From NCBI GenBank assembly GCA_963708795.1, contig CAVPUH010000009.1, positions 310,001-374,000 on the forward strand: a stretch of DNA of 64,000 nt, given 5' to 3'. The translations under genes and the position numbers were made by a program. The DNA is from DAIQRJ01 sp963708795 (lineage in GTDB: Bacteria; Actinomycetota; Actinomycetes; Propionibacteriales; DAIQRJ01). The first letter of the stretch is position 1, and every line of letters begins with the position of its first letter. The notes below the pieces were generated by a model. It ran no database searches. It saw nothing but the letters and a program-made list of their open reading frames with translations, and was not told the origin of the DNA. Shown here piece by piece: positions 51,875 to 60,388 of this stretch.

Positions 51875-53191
51875 CTACGTGCGCTCGGGATCCGCCTCGA
51901 CCCGCATGACCGAACCGACGGCGGCGACCACCTCGAGCGTCGACAGCCCGCGCACGGTGGCCGCGAGCGCCGCGTCGGACGCGGTGTGAGTGACGATCAC
52001 GAGTTGCGCCCCGCCGTCGCGGTCGGACTGTCGCACCGTCTGGATGCTGACACCGTGCTCGGCGAACAGGGTGGCCACACTGGCCAGCACGCCCGGCCGG
52101 TCCTCGACGTCGAGCGAGATGTGGTACCGGGTCCGGACCGAGTCCATCGAGAGCACTTTCGCCTGCACGTAGGTCGATTCGTGTGCGCCCCGGGCGCCGG
52201 ACAGCCGGTTGCGGGCGACCGTGACGAGATCGCCGAGGACCGCCGACGCCGTCGGGGCCCCGCCTGCCCCGGGACCGTAGAACATCAACTGGCCGGCTGC
52301 CTCGGACTCGACGAACACCGCGTTGTACGCCTCGTGCACGCCGGCGAGGGGATGCTCACGGGGAATCATGGCGGGATGCACGCGTGCTGACACGCCCGGG
52401 CCGTCCGGGCCGTCCAGCCACTCGCAGATGGCCAGCAGCTTGACGACTCCGCCCATCTCCGCGGCGCTCGCGATGTCGGCCGCGGTGACCTCGGTGATGC
52501 CCTCACGATGGACGTCGGCTCCGGTCACCCGCGTGTGGAAGGCGAGCGACGCGATGATCGCCGCCTTGGCCGCGGCGTCGAATCCCTCCACGTCCGCCGT
52601 CGGATCGGCTTCCGCGTAGCCGAGCGCCTGCGCTTCCTCGAGGGCCTCGGCATAGGACGTGCCGGCCTTGTCCATCCGGTCGAGGACGAAGTTCGTGGTG
52701 CCGTTGACGATGCCGAGGACGCGGCGCACGCGGTCGCCGACCAGCGACTCCCGCAATGGCCGGACCAGCGGGATGGCGCCGGCGACGGCCGCCTCGAAGT
52801 AGAGGTCGGCGCCCCGCTTCTCGGCAGCCGCGAACAGGGTGCCGGAGTCCTCCGCCAGTAGCGCCTTGTTGGCGGTCACCACACTGGCGCCGTTGTCGAA
52901 CGCCGCGAGGATGAGCGAGCGCGCGGGTTCGATCCCGCCGATCACCTCGATGACGATGTCGACGTCGTCGCGGCTGACCAGCGCGTGGGCGTCGGTCGTG
53001 ATGAGGTCGTGGGGGACGTCCACCGATCGCGGTCGGCCGGGCCGGCGGACGGCGACGCCGGCGAGTTCGAGCCGTGCCCCGGCGCGGGCGGCCAGATCGT
53101 CGGCCTGCTCGGTGAGAAGTCGGACCACCTCGGACCCGACGACCCCGCAGCCGAGCAGCGCGATGCGAAGCGTGGGCGACGGGTCTCCCAT
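51875..53191 (-). CDS. hom: Homoserine dehydrogenase
   Basis: 438 residues. NAD(P) site IALLGCGVVGSEVVRLL, substrate site VVTANKALLAEDSG and GIVNGTTNFVLDRM, TADVEGFDAAAKAAIIASLA (20), and a C-terminal ACT domain (LDVEDRPGVLASVATLFAEH) for threonine feedback. GAGGAGG lies 7 bases upstream of ATG 53191. First gene of the threonine operon. Confidence 0.96.
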   Translation of the reverse strand: MGDPSPTLRIALLGCGVVGSEVVRLLTEQADDLAARAGARLELAGVAVRRPGRPRSVDVPHDLITTDAHALVSRDDVDIVIEVIGGIEPARSLILAAFDNGASVVTANKALLAEDSGTLFAAAEKRGADLYFEAAVAGAIPLVRPLRESLVGDRVRRVLGIVNGTTNFVLDRMDKAGTSYAEALEEAQALGYAEADPTADVEGFDAAAKAAIIASLAFHTRVTGADVHREGITEVTAADIASAAEMGGVVKLLAICEWLDGPDGPGVSARVHPAMIPREHPLAGVHEAYNAVFVESEAAGQLMFYGPGAGGAPTASAVLGDLVTVARNRLSGARGAHESTYVQAKVLSMDSVRTRYHISLDVEDRPGVLASVATLFAEHGVSIQTVRQSDRDGGAQLVIVTHTASDAALAATVRGLSTLEVVAAVGSVMRVEADPERT

Positions 53192-53403
53192 CGGCCGACC
53201 TCCTCACGAGGAATCGAGCAGTGCCACCAAGTCGACCGCCGCCGAACGAGCGCGTCGACCACGTAGTGTCGAGCACCCGAAGACGACGGTGTCCGCAGGA
53301 TCCACGGTACGAGATGCGGCGGACGAAAGGTCTTCCGGCGGGAACGGACGCGTCCGCCCCGGCGTTGGGTACAGCACGCCGATCACGCCCCGAGGAGTCG
53401 CCC

Positions 53404-54081
53404 GTGCCCGATGCTGCGAACGCCACCCACGACACCGACGCCCACCCACCGGCCCTTGACGTCGACACCGAACTCGATCGGCAGCGGGACACGCTCGTCC
53501 GGCTCGGCTACCTGGCGATCGCCGGCCTCAGCGAGGCGGAACTCGACGCCGACATCGACGACCTGCGCGTCGCCCTGTCGGCCGTCACCGGCAGCCGGGT
53601 CGAACCACCGACATCCGGCCGCGTGCCGTTCGTGCTCGTCGTACCGGCCACGCTTGCGCCGGCCAAGGCGACGATGCCGCTCACGACCCTCCGCGGCCGG
53701 GCGGGATTCATCTCCCGCGACACCACCGACATCGCGGCCTTCGTGGCGATCCCATCGGTGGAGGTGCCCAGCCGGCGGGTTTACGCGCTGGTCGACGTCG
53801 TCCGTGGCGAGGAGTACTGCAACGTCCGGCCCAAGGATGCGCTCGTCGAGATCGAGGCGGCCGGCCGCACGCCGCTCACCTACGACGAGGGCATCGCGCT
53901 TCTCACGCTGTTCCCGGACACCCTCGAGAAGAACCGCTGCTATTCGCTGGCCGGTTCCCGCTGCGGCGACAAGCGCGTGCCGGCGCTGTGGATCAGCGAT
54001 CGCCGACCGAAGCTCGGGTGGTGCTGGGACGGCAATCCCCATACCTGGTTGGGTTCGGCGCACACCGGCGGCCGGGTCTGA
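53404..54081 (+). CDS. DUF5701 family protein
   Basis: 225 residues from GTG 53404, supported by GAGGAG 6 bases upstream. Conserved features are PFVLVVPATLAPAKATMPLT, SVEVPSRRVYALVDVVRGEE, GRTPLTYDEGIALLTLFPDT and the strongly conserved end VPALWISDRRPKLGWCWDGN, then PHTWLGSA. Widespread in Actinobacteria, function unknown. Divergent from hom; converges with lysA. Confidence 0.82.
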   Translation: MPDAANATHDTDAHPPALDVDTELDRQRDTLVRLGYLAIAGLSEAELDADIDDLRVALSAVTGSRVEPPTSGRVPFVLVVPATLAPAKATMPLTTLRGRAGFISRDTTDIAAFVAIPSVEVPSRRVYALVDVVRGEEYCNVRPKDALVEIEAAGRTPLTYDEGIALLTLFPDTLEKNRCYSLAGSRCGDKRVPALWISDRRPKLGWCWDGNPHTWLGSAHTGGRV

Positions 54082-54093
54082 GCCAGGCCGGTC

Positions 54094-55500
54094 TCACCAG
54101 CCGACGTCGAGCCCGAGGAGGTCCTCGACTGTCTCGCGGCGGAGGATGACGCGCGCCTCACCGTCGAGCACGGCCACGACAGCCGGCCGCGTGGCGTGGT
54201 TGTAGTTGCTGGCCAGCGCCCGGCAGTAGGCCCCGGTGCCCGGCACGGCCACCAGGTCCCCCGGCGTGATGTCGGCGGGCAGGAATTCGTCGGTGACGAC
54301 GATGTCGCCGGACTCGCAGTGCTTGCCGACCACCCGGGACAGTTCGGGTTCTGCAGTGGAAGCCCGCGAGGCGAGGGTCGCCGAGTACTCCGCGTTGTAG
54401 AGGGCGGTCCGGACGTTGTCGCTCATGCCGCCGTCGACGGCCACATAGAGCCGACGCGCACCGCCGTCCAGGTTCACGCGTTTGACGGTGCCGACCTCGT
54501 AGAGGCTGAACGTGGACGGGCCGACGATCGCGCGACCGGGCTCGATCGAGAGGCGCGGCCGGTCGATACCCATGGCGGCGCACTCGGCGTCCACGATCGC
54601 GTCGAGACTGGTGGCGAGCTCGTCTGGGGTCGACGGCGTGTCCTGCGTGTTGTACGCGATCCCGAAACCCCCGCCCAGGTCGAGTTCGGCGAGCGGGCGG
54701 CCGATCGCCGTCGAGGTCTCAGCGTGCTGTCGCAGCACCCGCCGGGCCGCGACCTCGAAGCCGGAGGTGTCGAAGATCTGGCTCCCGATGTGGGAGTGCA
54801 GGCCCAGGAGTTCGATGCCTGGCATGTCCTCGAGCAGTACGGCGGCGCGACCGGCATCGCCGTCGACGATGGACAGCCCGAACTTCTGGTCTTCGTGGGC
54901 GGTCGCGATGTACTCGTGGGTGTGGGCTTCCACGCCGGCGATGCATCGCACCATCACGCGGAGCCGGTCGGCGCCGGTGCGGCCGGCTGTCAGGGTGCGG
55001 AGCCGCTCGATCTCGTCGAACGAGTCGACCACCACCCGGCCGACGCCCAGCTCGACGGCCTCGCTGAGCTCCGCCAGGGTCTTGTTGTTCCCGTGCAGTC
55101 CGATCCGGGCGGGTTCGATGCCCGCGCGGAGGGCCACCGCCAGTTCCCCGCCGGAACAGACGTCGACATCCAGCCCCTGGTCGGCCACCCAGCGGATCAC
55201 CGCGGTCGAGCAGAAGGCCTTGCTGGCATAGAACACGTCGTAGCGGCCGAAGGCGGTGGCGAAAGCGTGGGCGCGGGCCTGGAGGTCGGCGACGTCGAGA
55301 ACGTAGAGCGGGGTACCGAACTCCCGGGCGAGGGTGCCCACGTCGAGCCCGCCCACCCGCACGGCGCCGTCCGGACCGCGTTCGACGGTGCTGGACCACA
55401 GCGGCGGGACGAGTTCGTTCACGTCGGCGGGCGGGGTGAGCCAGGGCGGCCGGTGCCCGGCCGTGGCGTGCAACGCCCCGGCCTCGTGCGTGTGGGTCAT
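54094..55500 (-). CDS. lysA: Diaminopimelate decarboxylase
   Basis: Final step of lysine synthesis; 468 residues, fold-type III PLP enzyme. PLP Lys in VFYASKAFCSTAV; GLHSHIGSQIFD; LDLGGGFGIAYN; SIEPGRAIVGP; active-site Cys in GKHCESGDIV. The N-terminal extension of about 45 residues is typical for Actinobacteria. Downstream partner of the aldo/keto reductase gene, whose stop overlaps the lysA start by 4 bp. Confidence 0.96.
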   Translation of the reverse strand: MTHTHEAGALHATAGHRPPWLTPPADVNELVPPLWSSTVERGPDGAVRVGGLDVGTLAREFGTPLYVLDVADLQARAHAFATAFGRYDVFYASKAFCSTAVIRWVADQGLDVDVCSGGELAVALRAGIEPARIGLHGNNKTLAELSEAVELGVGRVVVDSFDEIERLRTLTAGRTGADRLRVMVRCIAGVEAHTHEYIATAHEDQKFGLSIVDGDAGRAAVLLEDMPGIELLGLHSHIGSQIFDTSGFEVAARRVLRQHAETSTAIGRPLAELDLGGGFGIAYNTQDTPSTPDELATSLDAIVDAECAAMGIDRPRLSIEPGRAIVGPSTFSLYEVGTVKRVNLDGGARRLYVAVDGGMSDNVRTALYNAEYSATLASRASTAEPELSRVVGKHCESGDIVVTDEFLPADITPGDLVAVPGTGAYCRALASNYNHATRPAVVAVLDGEARVILRRETVEDLLGLDVGW

Positions 55501-56450
55501 CGCCTGGGCCGCCGGGACGGCGCGATCTCGTCGAGCTCGGCCAGGTCGGCATCGGTCGGCTGCCAGGTCAGAGCTGCCGCATTGGCTTTCACCTGCTCGG
55601 GCTTCGTGGCACCGGCGATCACCGATCCGACGGCGGGCTGGGCGGCCAGGCCGGCGATGGCGACGTCGAGCACGCTGCGCCCGCGCTCCTGGGCGTAGGT
55701 GGTCAGCCGGTCGAGGAGATCCATCCGCTCGTCGGTGAAGTACTCGGGCCGGTCGGCGAGCCTGGTCCCCGCCGGCGCGTCCGTGTCGCGGGCGTACTTG
55801 CCGGTGAGGAGGCCGTTGGCGAGGGGGAAGTACGGCAGGATGCCGACGCCGAAGCGTTCGCAGGCACCTGACAGTTCCGCCTCGACGCCACGCTCGGCGA
55901 GGCTGTAGTGGTTCTGCGCCGAGACGAAGCGGGTGGTCTGGCTGTTGCTGGCGGTCCAGTCCGCATCCGCGACCTGCCAGCCGGTGAAGTTCGACGAGCC
56001 GATGTAACGGACGAGCCCTTCCCGGACGAGATCGTCCAGGGCGGACAGCGTCTCCTCGATCGGCGTCAGCGGGTCGGGCTGGTGCATCTGGTACAGGTCG
56101 ATGTAGTCGGTCCGCAACCGCTCGAGCGAGCGGATGACCGCCTTCCGGATGTAGCGACGGCTGCCGCGGGCGCCCCAGTCAGGCCCGTTCGCACCCTGGA
56201 GGTTGCCGCCGAACTTGGTGGCGAGGACGACCTCGTCCCGGCGGCCTTCGAGCACCTCGCCGAGCAGGAGTTCGGAGTCGCCGTAGACGTCCGCCGAGTC
56301 GATCAGCGTGATGCCGACCTCGATGGCTGCGTCGACAACGGCGCGTGTCTCGTCGACGCCGATCCGACGACCGAAGTTGTTGGCGCCGAGGCCGACGACC
56401 GACACCACCAGACCCGAGTCGCCCAGCCGTCGATACTCCATGTCGCTCAT
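55497..56450 (-). CDS. Aldo/keto reductase
   Basis: 317 residues from ATG 56450. Catalytic tetrad in IDSADVYGDSELLLGEVLEG (Asp/Tyr) and VLATKFGG (Lys) with His in LYQMHQPDPLTPIEETLSAL; NADPH-binding end VIAGATKPEQVKANAAAL. YdjG/YghZ-like subfamily. It precedes lysA with a 4-bp overlap although no metabolic connection is evident. The start rests on homology and a GGGAG upstream. Confidence 0.9.
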   Translation of the reverse strand: MSDMEYRRLGDSGLVVSVVGLGANNFGRRIGVDETRAVVDAAIEVGITLIDSADVYGDSELLLGEVLEGRRDEVVLATKFGGNLQGANGPDWGARGSRRYIRKAVIRSLERLRTDYIDLYQMHQPDPLTPIEETLSALDDLVREGLVRYIGSSNFTGWQVADADWTASNSQTTRFVSAQNHYSLAERGVEAELSGACERFGVGILPYFPLANGLLTGKYARDTDAPAGTRLADRPEYFTDERMDLLDRLTTYAQERGRSVLDVAIAGLAAQPAVGSVIAGATKPEQVKANAAALTWQPTDADLAELDEIAPSRRPRR

Positions 56451-56767
56451 CTTCTGCTCCCTGAGTAGGTGGTCATCGGGTCGCCTGCGCCCGTCCGAGT
56501 TCGCGCGGGCGGCGGCGGTGACCTCGGCGGCCCATCCTTCCGCAGCGGCGCTGACAGTCCGCGGCCGGGTTCGAGCCCGGTTGTCGCACGCTGACACCGC
56601 CACCGGCAGACAACGGGAATGACAACCGAGGTGATCTGTGTCCGTTTGGCAAGCCGACACGCCGACACGAGTGACGATTGTGAAAATTGTTGCCTCTGAT
56701 GCCTTCTCAGGTCGGGTTCAGCGTGGTTAGCGTGGCGAACCATCCGGTGCTTGCCGGACTCGATGTC
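56451..56767. other. Divergent promoter region between the aldo/keto reductase and rpf
   Basis: 317 bp with no supported gene. It holds the aldo/keto reductase promoter (minus side) and the rpf promoter: TAGCGT at 56728-56733 with a weak TTCTCA 18 bp upstream, so the rpf transcript would begin just ahead of the riboswitch. TTGTGAAAATT near 56686-56698 echoes the atp leader. Confidence 0.5.
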
Positions 56768-56938
56768 GGTCTCGCTCAACCCCGCCCGGCCGGCCGCGAC
56801 ACTCGGATGTCCCGCGGGCGGGGCCGGGGGACCCAGATTCACGGTCCCGACAGCGACCAGGGGTGAAGTGGTTCGAGCCGAGTGGTTCGAACACCGGGCA
56901 CCGCACGCCCGAACCCGACAGCTAACCCCGGCAGCGCC
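56768..56938 (+). promoter_or_regulatory. c-di-AMP riboswitch (ydaO/yuaA type)
   Basis: The rpf leader contains the conserved blocks of this class in order: CGCTCAACCCCGC, GGGGGACCCA, AGGGGTGAA, a G-rich middle (ACCGGGCACC) and the closing CCCGAACCCGACAGCTAACC. Placement before an Rpf/LysM cell-wall hydrolase is the classical actinobacterial context. High c-di-AMP would switch rpf off. Boundaries approximate. Confidence 0.9.
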
Positions 56939-56952
56939 GTGTCGGAGGTCCC

Positions 56953-57594
56953 ATGCGCACGTCCCACGTTCGACACCGTCGGATGATCCTCGCGGCTGCC
57001 GTCACCACCGGCGCCGTCGTCGCCGTCCCGATCGTCCTCGCCTCCCCCGCCGGCGCGGCCACGTCGGTCTGGGACAAGGTCGCCCTCTGTGAGTCCTCGA
57101 ATCGCTGGGACATCAACACCGGCAACGGCTACTACGGCGGCCTGCAGTTCAGCGCGTCCACCTGGAAGGGCTTCGGCGGCCGGGTGTACGCCAAGCAGGC
57201 CAACGGGGCCACCCGGCTCGAACAGATCCGGATCGCGCAGAAGGTGCTGGCGAGCCAAGGCCCGGGAGCGTGGCCCACGTGCTCGCAGCGGGCTGGGCTG
57301 ACCCGCGCCAACGGTGCAGCGGACAACGGCAGCGGATCATCGACCGCGACGAAGCCTGCTCCGAAGCCGGCTCCCAAACCGGCACCCAAACCAGCACCGA
57401 AGCCCGCGCCGGCACCACCGCCGGCGACGAACAGCGCCCGCCTGGACTACACGGTGGTCTCCGGCGACACGCTCCGGCGGATCGCGCACAAGAAGAACGT
57501 GTCCGGTGGCTGGAAGGTCGTCTGGAACAAGAACAAGTCCCGGGTGCCGAATCCGAACCAGATCTACGTCGGCCAGAAGCTGGACGTGAAGTAG
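56953..57594 (+). CDS. rpf: Resuscitation-promoting factor with LysM domain
   Basis: 213-residue secreted muralytic enzyme. Signal peptide to about residue 36 (ILAAAVTTGAVVAVPIVLAS, then AGA). Rpf domain residues 38-115: catalytic Glu47 in KVALCESSNRWDINTGNGYY (20), YGGLQFSASTW, Cys46 and Cys110 able to pair. Then a Lys-Pro-Ala repeat linker (KPAPKPAP) and a C-terminal LysM (DYTVVSGDTLRRIA). It cleaves peptidoglycan during growth or exit from dormancy. Preceded by a c-di-AMP riboswitch. Confidence 0.95.
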   Translation: MRTSHVRHRRMILAAAVTTGAVVAVPIVLASPAGAATSVWDKVALCESSNRWDINTGNGYYGGLQFSASTWKGFGGRVYAKQANGATRLEQIRIAQKVLASQGPGAWPTCSQRAGLTRANGAADNGSGSSTATKPAPKPAPKPAPKPAPKPAPAPPPATNSARLDYTVVSGDTLRRIAHKKNVSGGWKVVWNKNKSRVPNPNQIYVGQKLDVK

Positions 57595-57607
57595 CGCGGA
57601 CGCCTCG

Positions 57608-58168
57608 TCAGCCGTGGCCGACGGCCCGTTGGATCACCGCGGCACGCTCGTCGACCGGGCCGGCCGGGATGTCGACGAGGCGGAATCCGAGTTCGAGGTA
57701 GGTCTCTCGATGGATCCGCTCGAAGACGAGGGCGTCGTCGAAGCTGATGCGCCTGGCCGCGGTGGGTTCGACCGAGCCGAGATTCGCCACGAAGTAGACG
57801 TCGCGCGAGTACGGCTCGTCGGCGGCGATCCGCTCGAGTTCGGCTGCGAGCAGCGGCGAGGTCGGTAGCCCGCTGTAGCGGCTCAGCGCGAGCGTGCACA
57901 CGGGCGAGCGGTCGAGGAAGACCGGATCGGCTCCGGGCGGAATGCCGCGTTCACGCCGCTGCTGGAGACCGAGGATGAGATCGACGAAGTCCGGTCGTGT
58001 CCACGGCTCCGGGTGGCCGCGGGCCTGCTCGAGCGCGATGACGTCGGTCGCGGCTTCTTCGACGACGACGCACCCGGCGAGTTCGAGCGCGCGGAGAACG
58101 ACGGTCTTTCCGGCTCCGGGAGTCCCGGTGAGGATGTGATGGGGCACGTGCATCTCCCGACTGGGCAT
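57608..58168 (-). CDS. AAA-type ATP-binding protein (AAA_28-like kinase/ATPase)
   Basis: 186 residues from ATG 58168 (181 from ATG 58153). P-loop in ILTGTPGAGKTVVLRALELA; then EEAATDVIALEQARGHPEPW, DFVDLILGLQQRRE and FLDRSPVCTLALSRYSG (Walker B-like). This family is annotated as AAA_28; some members phosphorylate small molecules, function unproven. Longer starts would overlap the tRNA gene and were rejected. It converges with rpf, 13 bp apart. Confidence 0.8.
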   Translation of the reverse strand: MPSREMHVPHHILTGTPGAGKTVVLRALELAGCVVVEEAATDVIALEQARGHPEPWTRPDFVDLILGLQQRRERGIPPGADPVFLDRSPVCTLALSRYSGLPTSPLLAAELERIAADEPYSRDVYFVANLGSVEPTAARRISFDDALVFERIHRETYLELGFRLVDIPAGPVDERAAVIQRAVGHG

Positions 58169-58209
58169 GTCGGCATGAGGGTGCTGGCAGGAGTGGCGGC
58201 GGATGCTGG

Positions 58210-58281
58210 TGCCCCCGGCAGGATTCGAACCTGCGCACACGGCTCCGGAGGCCGATGCTCTATCCCCTGAGCTACGGGGGC
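58210..58281 (-). tRNA. tRNA-Arg (CCG anticodon)
   Basis: On the minus strand the gene reads GCCCCCG (acceptor), TAGCTCAGGGGATAGAGC (D arm), anticodon loop CTCCGGA giving CCG, GCAGGTTCGAATCCTGC (T arm) and CGGGGGC closing the acceptor with discriminator A. CCA is not encoded. The 27-43 pair is mismatched (T-T), otherwise canonical. Confidence 0.95.
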
Positions 58282-58344
58282 TCGGGCGGCTGACACCATA
58301 CCAGCCGGAACAGCTGCCGCTTTCGTCTGCCCAGGAAGGTCGTC

Positions 58345-58824
58345 ATGCACCCGAAGGCCGAACGGATCGCCGCTCTTCTCGAGGCCGAGGGAGTGGCGGC
58401 GACCGTGCTCGAGCTCCCTCAGAGCACCCGAACCGCGGCCGAGGCTGCCGCCACGATCGGCACGACGATCGCCCAGATCGCGAAGTCGCTGGTGTTCGTG
58501 ACGATGCCCGACGAGGAGGTCGTGGTCGTGGTGGCCTCGGGCTCCAACCAGGTCGATCTCGCGAAGGTGTCGGCCACGATCGGATCGGAGCTGCGGCGAC
58601 CGGATGCCAAGTCGGTGAAGGTGCTCACGGGCTACTCCATCGGTGGGGTTCCGCCGTTCGCGTACGACCGTGAGGTGCGCACATTGATCGACGCCGATCT
58701 ACTCGGGTACGGCGAACTCTGGGCCGCGGCCGGCACTCCGAACGCAGTGTTCCGGCTGACCCCCGATGAACTGCTCCACCTCAGCGGCGGGACCGTCGGA
58801 GACGTCCGGGTCGATCCCGCCTAG
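58345..58824 (+). CDS. ybaK: YbaK/EbsC family aminoacyl-tRNA deacylase
   Basis: 159 residues. YbaK fold: TIGTTIAQIAKSLVFV with the catalytic Lys, DLAKVSATIG, GYSIGGVPPFAYD and the end NAVFRLTPDELLHLSGGTV. Clears Cys-tRNA(Pro) or related mischarged tRNAs. AGGAAGG about 7 bases upstream of ATG 58345. Adjacent to tRNA-Arg by chance or history. Its stop overlaps the DUF222-HNH stop on the other strand (CTAG). Confidence 0.9.
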   Translation: MHPKAERIAALLEAEGVAATVLELPQSTRTAAEAAATIGTTIAQIAKSLVFVTMPDEEVVVVVASGSNQVDLAKVSATIGSELRRPDAKSVKVLTGYSIGGVPPFAYDREVRTLIDADLLGYGELWAAAGTPNAVFRLTPDELLHLSGGTVGDVRVDPA

Positions 58825-60126
58825 CCCGCGCGTGGGAGTTGCCCAGCCGGTCTGTCCCGTCCGGGTAGTCGGGGTCCGAGGGCGGGTGGTGGTCGGGTGT
58901 CGTAGCGATGCCCGGTGGGGGTGATCACGACCCGGTGTTTGGCGGTGCCGGTGGTGTGCCAGCCGGGGATCTGGTCGACCAGGTTGCCGCGTTGACACAG
59001 CCCGATCCCGTTGTCGGCGCTGGTGGCACCACCAGTCGCGTGGTCGTGGAGGTGGTCGAGGTCGCGGATGGGCGCTGAGCAGTAGGGGTCGCGGCAGACT
59101 TGGTCGCGGGCGTTGATCAACACCGCCAGGGCGCCGTCGAACCGGCGCCGTCTTGGTGTCCACTGGTGGCGACGGTGTCGTCGATCGGGTCGGTCAGCAA
59201 CCGCCGCACCCACACCCGGGCACTCGGTGGCGTCCGGGTCGCGGGTGATGATCCGGCGGGCCAGGAACGCCGGCACCGGACCATGGCCCGGGAGTTGGGC
59301 GGGTTCCTCGGAGCGTCCCAGCAGGGCGTCGCTGGTCATCACCAGCTGGACCTCCACCGGGACAGCGGCGGCGGTGGTCTGGCCGGTGATCCGCTGCGGT
59401 GAACGTGTCGGCCTTGATCTGCGCCTTGGTGCGCTCGTCACCGCTCGCTTTCGCGGTTTCGGCGGCGGCGCGGAGCGACGCGAAGCAGGCCACGGCCTGT
59501 TCCACCGGCAGGACGGCGGTGATCTTCGCCATCGTGTCCGGCAGGGGTCGGATGGACACGTACCGGTCCTCCCGAGCCCGTGCCGCCCGGCGGACGGCGG
59601 CGTCCTGGTCGAGTTCGATCACCCGCCGCCGCACCGCCTGGCTGATCTCCGGCACCGACATCGACCCCACCACCAGCACCAAGCTCGGCGTCGACCCGGC
59701 CACGGTCCTCCCGGGTCAGACACCGCGTCTCGGTGATCGCCGCCCGCACACCCCGCTCGCGACACCCGCCCGGCGGCCAGAGCGCTGCGAGCGTGGCGGG
59801 CATCTCCGTCACCAGCGCCCGGGCGTCCGCCAGCCGGCGCGACGCCGACGCCGGCGAACATCTTGGTCGCGAAGCCGATCTGGTCCGCGATCCCCAGCCC
59901 CCGCCGCCGCACCGGCACACCCTGCGACTCCTGCAGCTGCGAGTTGCGAGGTCTCGAAGTCGACCATCAGCTGCACCTGCACCGCCGCCAGGACTGACTT
60001 CGCCCGTTCCAGGAACCCGATCCGATCGATCCGCTCCCCGTCGTCGGCACAGGCGGATCGCAGCTCGACCAGCGCAGCCGCCAACAGCGCCTGCCCGGGA
60101 ATCGGCCGATCCGTCATCTCCACCAT
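58821..60126 (-). CDS. DUF222 + HNH endonuclease (13E12 type), broken by about seven one-base insertions
   Basis: Multi-copy actinobacterial family of unknown role, possibly mobile. N-terminal DUF222 (LLAAALVELRSACADDGERI, then LMVDFETSQ), middle (DQIGFATKMFAGV; ALVTEMPATLAALW; PEISQAVRRRVIELDQDAAV; KITAVLPVEQAVACFASLRA) and C-terminal HNH (DQVCRDPYCSAPIRDLDHLH, DHATGGATSADNGIGLC, ITPTGHRYDTRPP) occur in order but in changing frames. I count four shifts before the HNH part and three between about 59220 and 59140; removing one base at each gives a continuous protein, and the length is 3n+1 as seven extra bases require. ATG 60126 has TAGTAT 7 nt upstream. Confidence 0.8.
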
Positions 60127-60133
60127 GTGTTCG

Positions 60134-60139
60134 ATACTA
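60134..60139 (-). promoter_or_regulatory. Putative leaderless -10 box, DUF222-HNH gene
   Basis: TAGTAT on the minus strand, 7 nt before ATG 60126. Confidence 0.5.
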
Positions 60140-60158
60140 ATCTTCACCACCGACAGTC

Positions 60159-60220
60159 CCGAGTTATCCCCAAGCAGGCAACAGGAATCCAGCGAACGCG
60201 CTGGGCTGTGGACAACTCGG
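60159..60220. repeat. Imperfect inverted repeat with DnaA-box-like arms before the DUF222-HNH gene
   Basis: Left arm CCGAGTTATCCCCAAGC (60159-60175) and right arm GCTGTGGACAACTCGG (60205-60220) are complementary with two or three mismatches. The arms contain TTATCCCCA and TTGTCCACA (reverse strand), both close to DnaA boxes. From memory, similar arms often precede genes of this family. Confidence 0.6.
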
Positions 60221-60388
60221 ACGTTCGACCCCGCCGGCGACGGTCGACCCACTGCACGGGGTGAATCGTCCCCGCCCGGGGTCGAAGGTCCCATCGCACC
60301 TGCCCGCACCTCTGGTCCCACTTCGAGCACCGTGGTCCCCGGGCGGAAGGCCTCGTCACCCAGCCGCTCGCCGAACCCGAGTCCAGGT

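Noticed and set aside
56564..56579. tRNA T-arm-like string (GGGTTCGAGCCC) upstream of the aldo/keto reductase gene
   Set aside because: The stem does not pair with correct T-arm geometry and no acceptor, D or anticodon arm surrounds it.
60159..60220. Chromosomal origin or plasmid origin at the DnaA-box-like arms
   Set aside because: Only two boxes, no AT-rich unwinding region, and no dnaA, dnaN or rep gene nearby.
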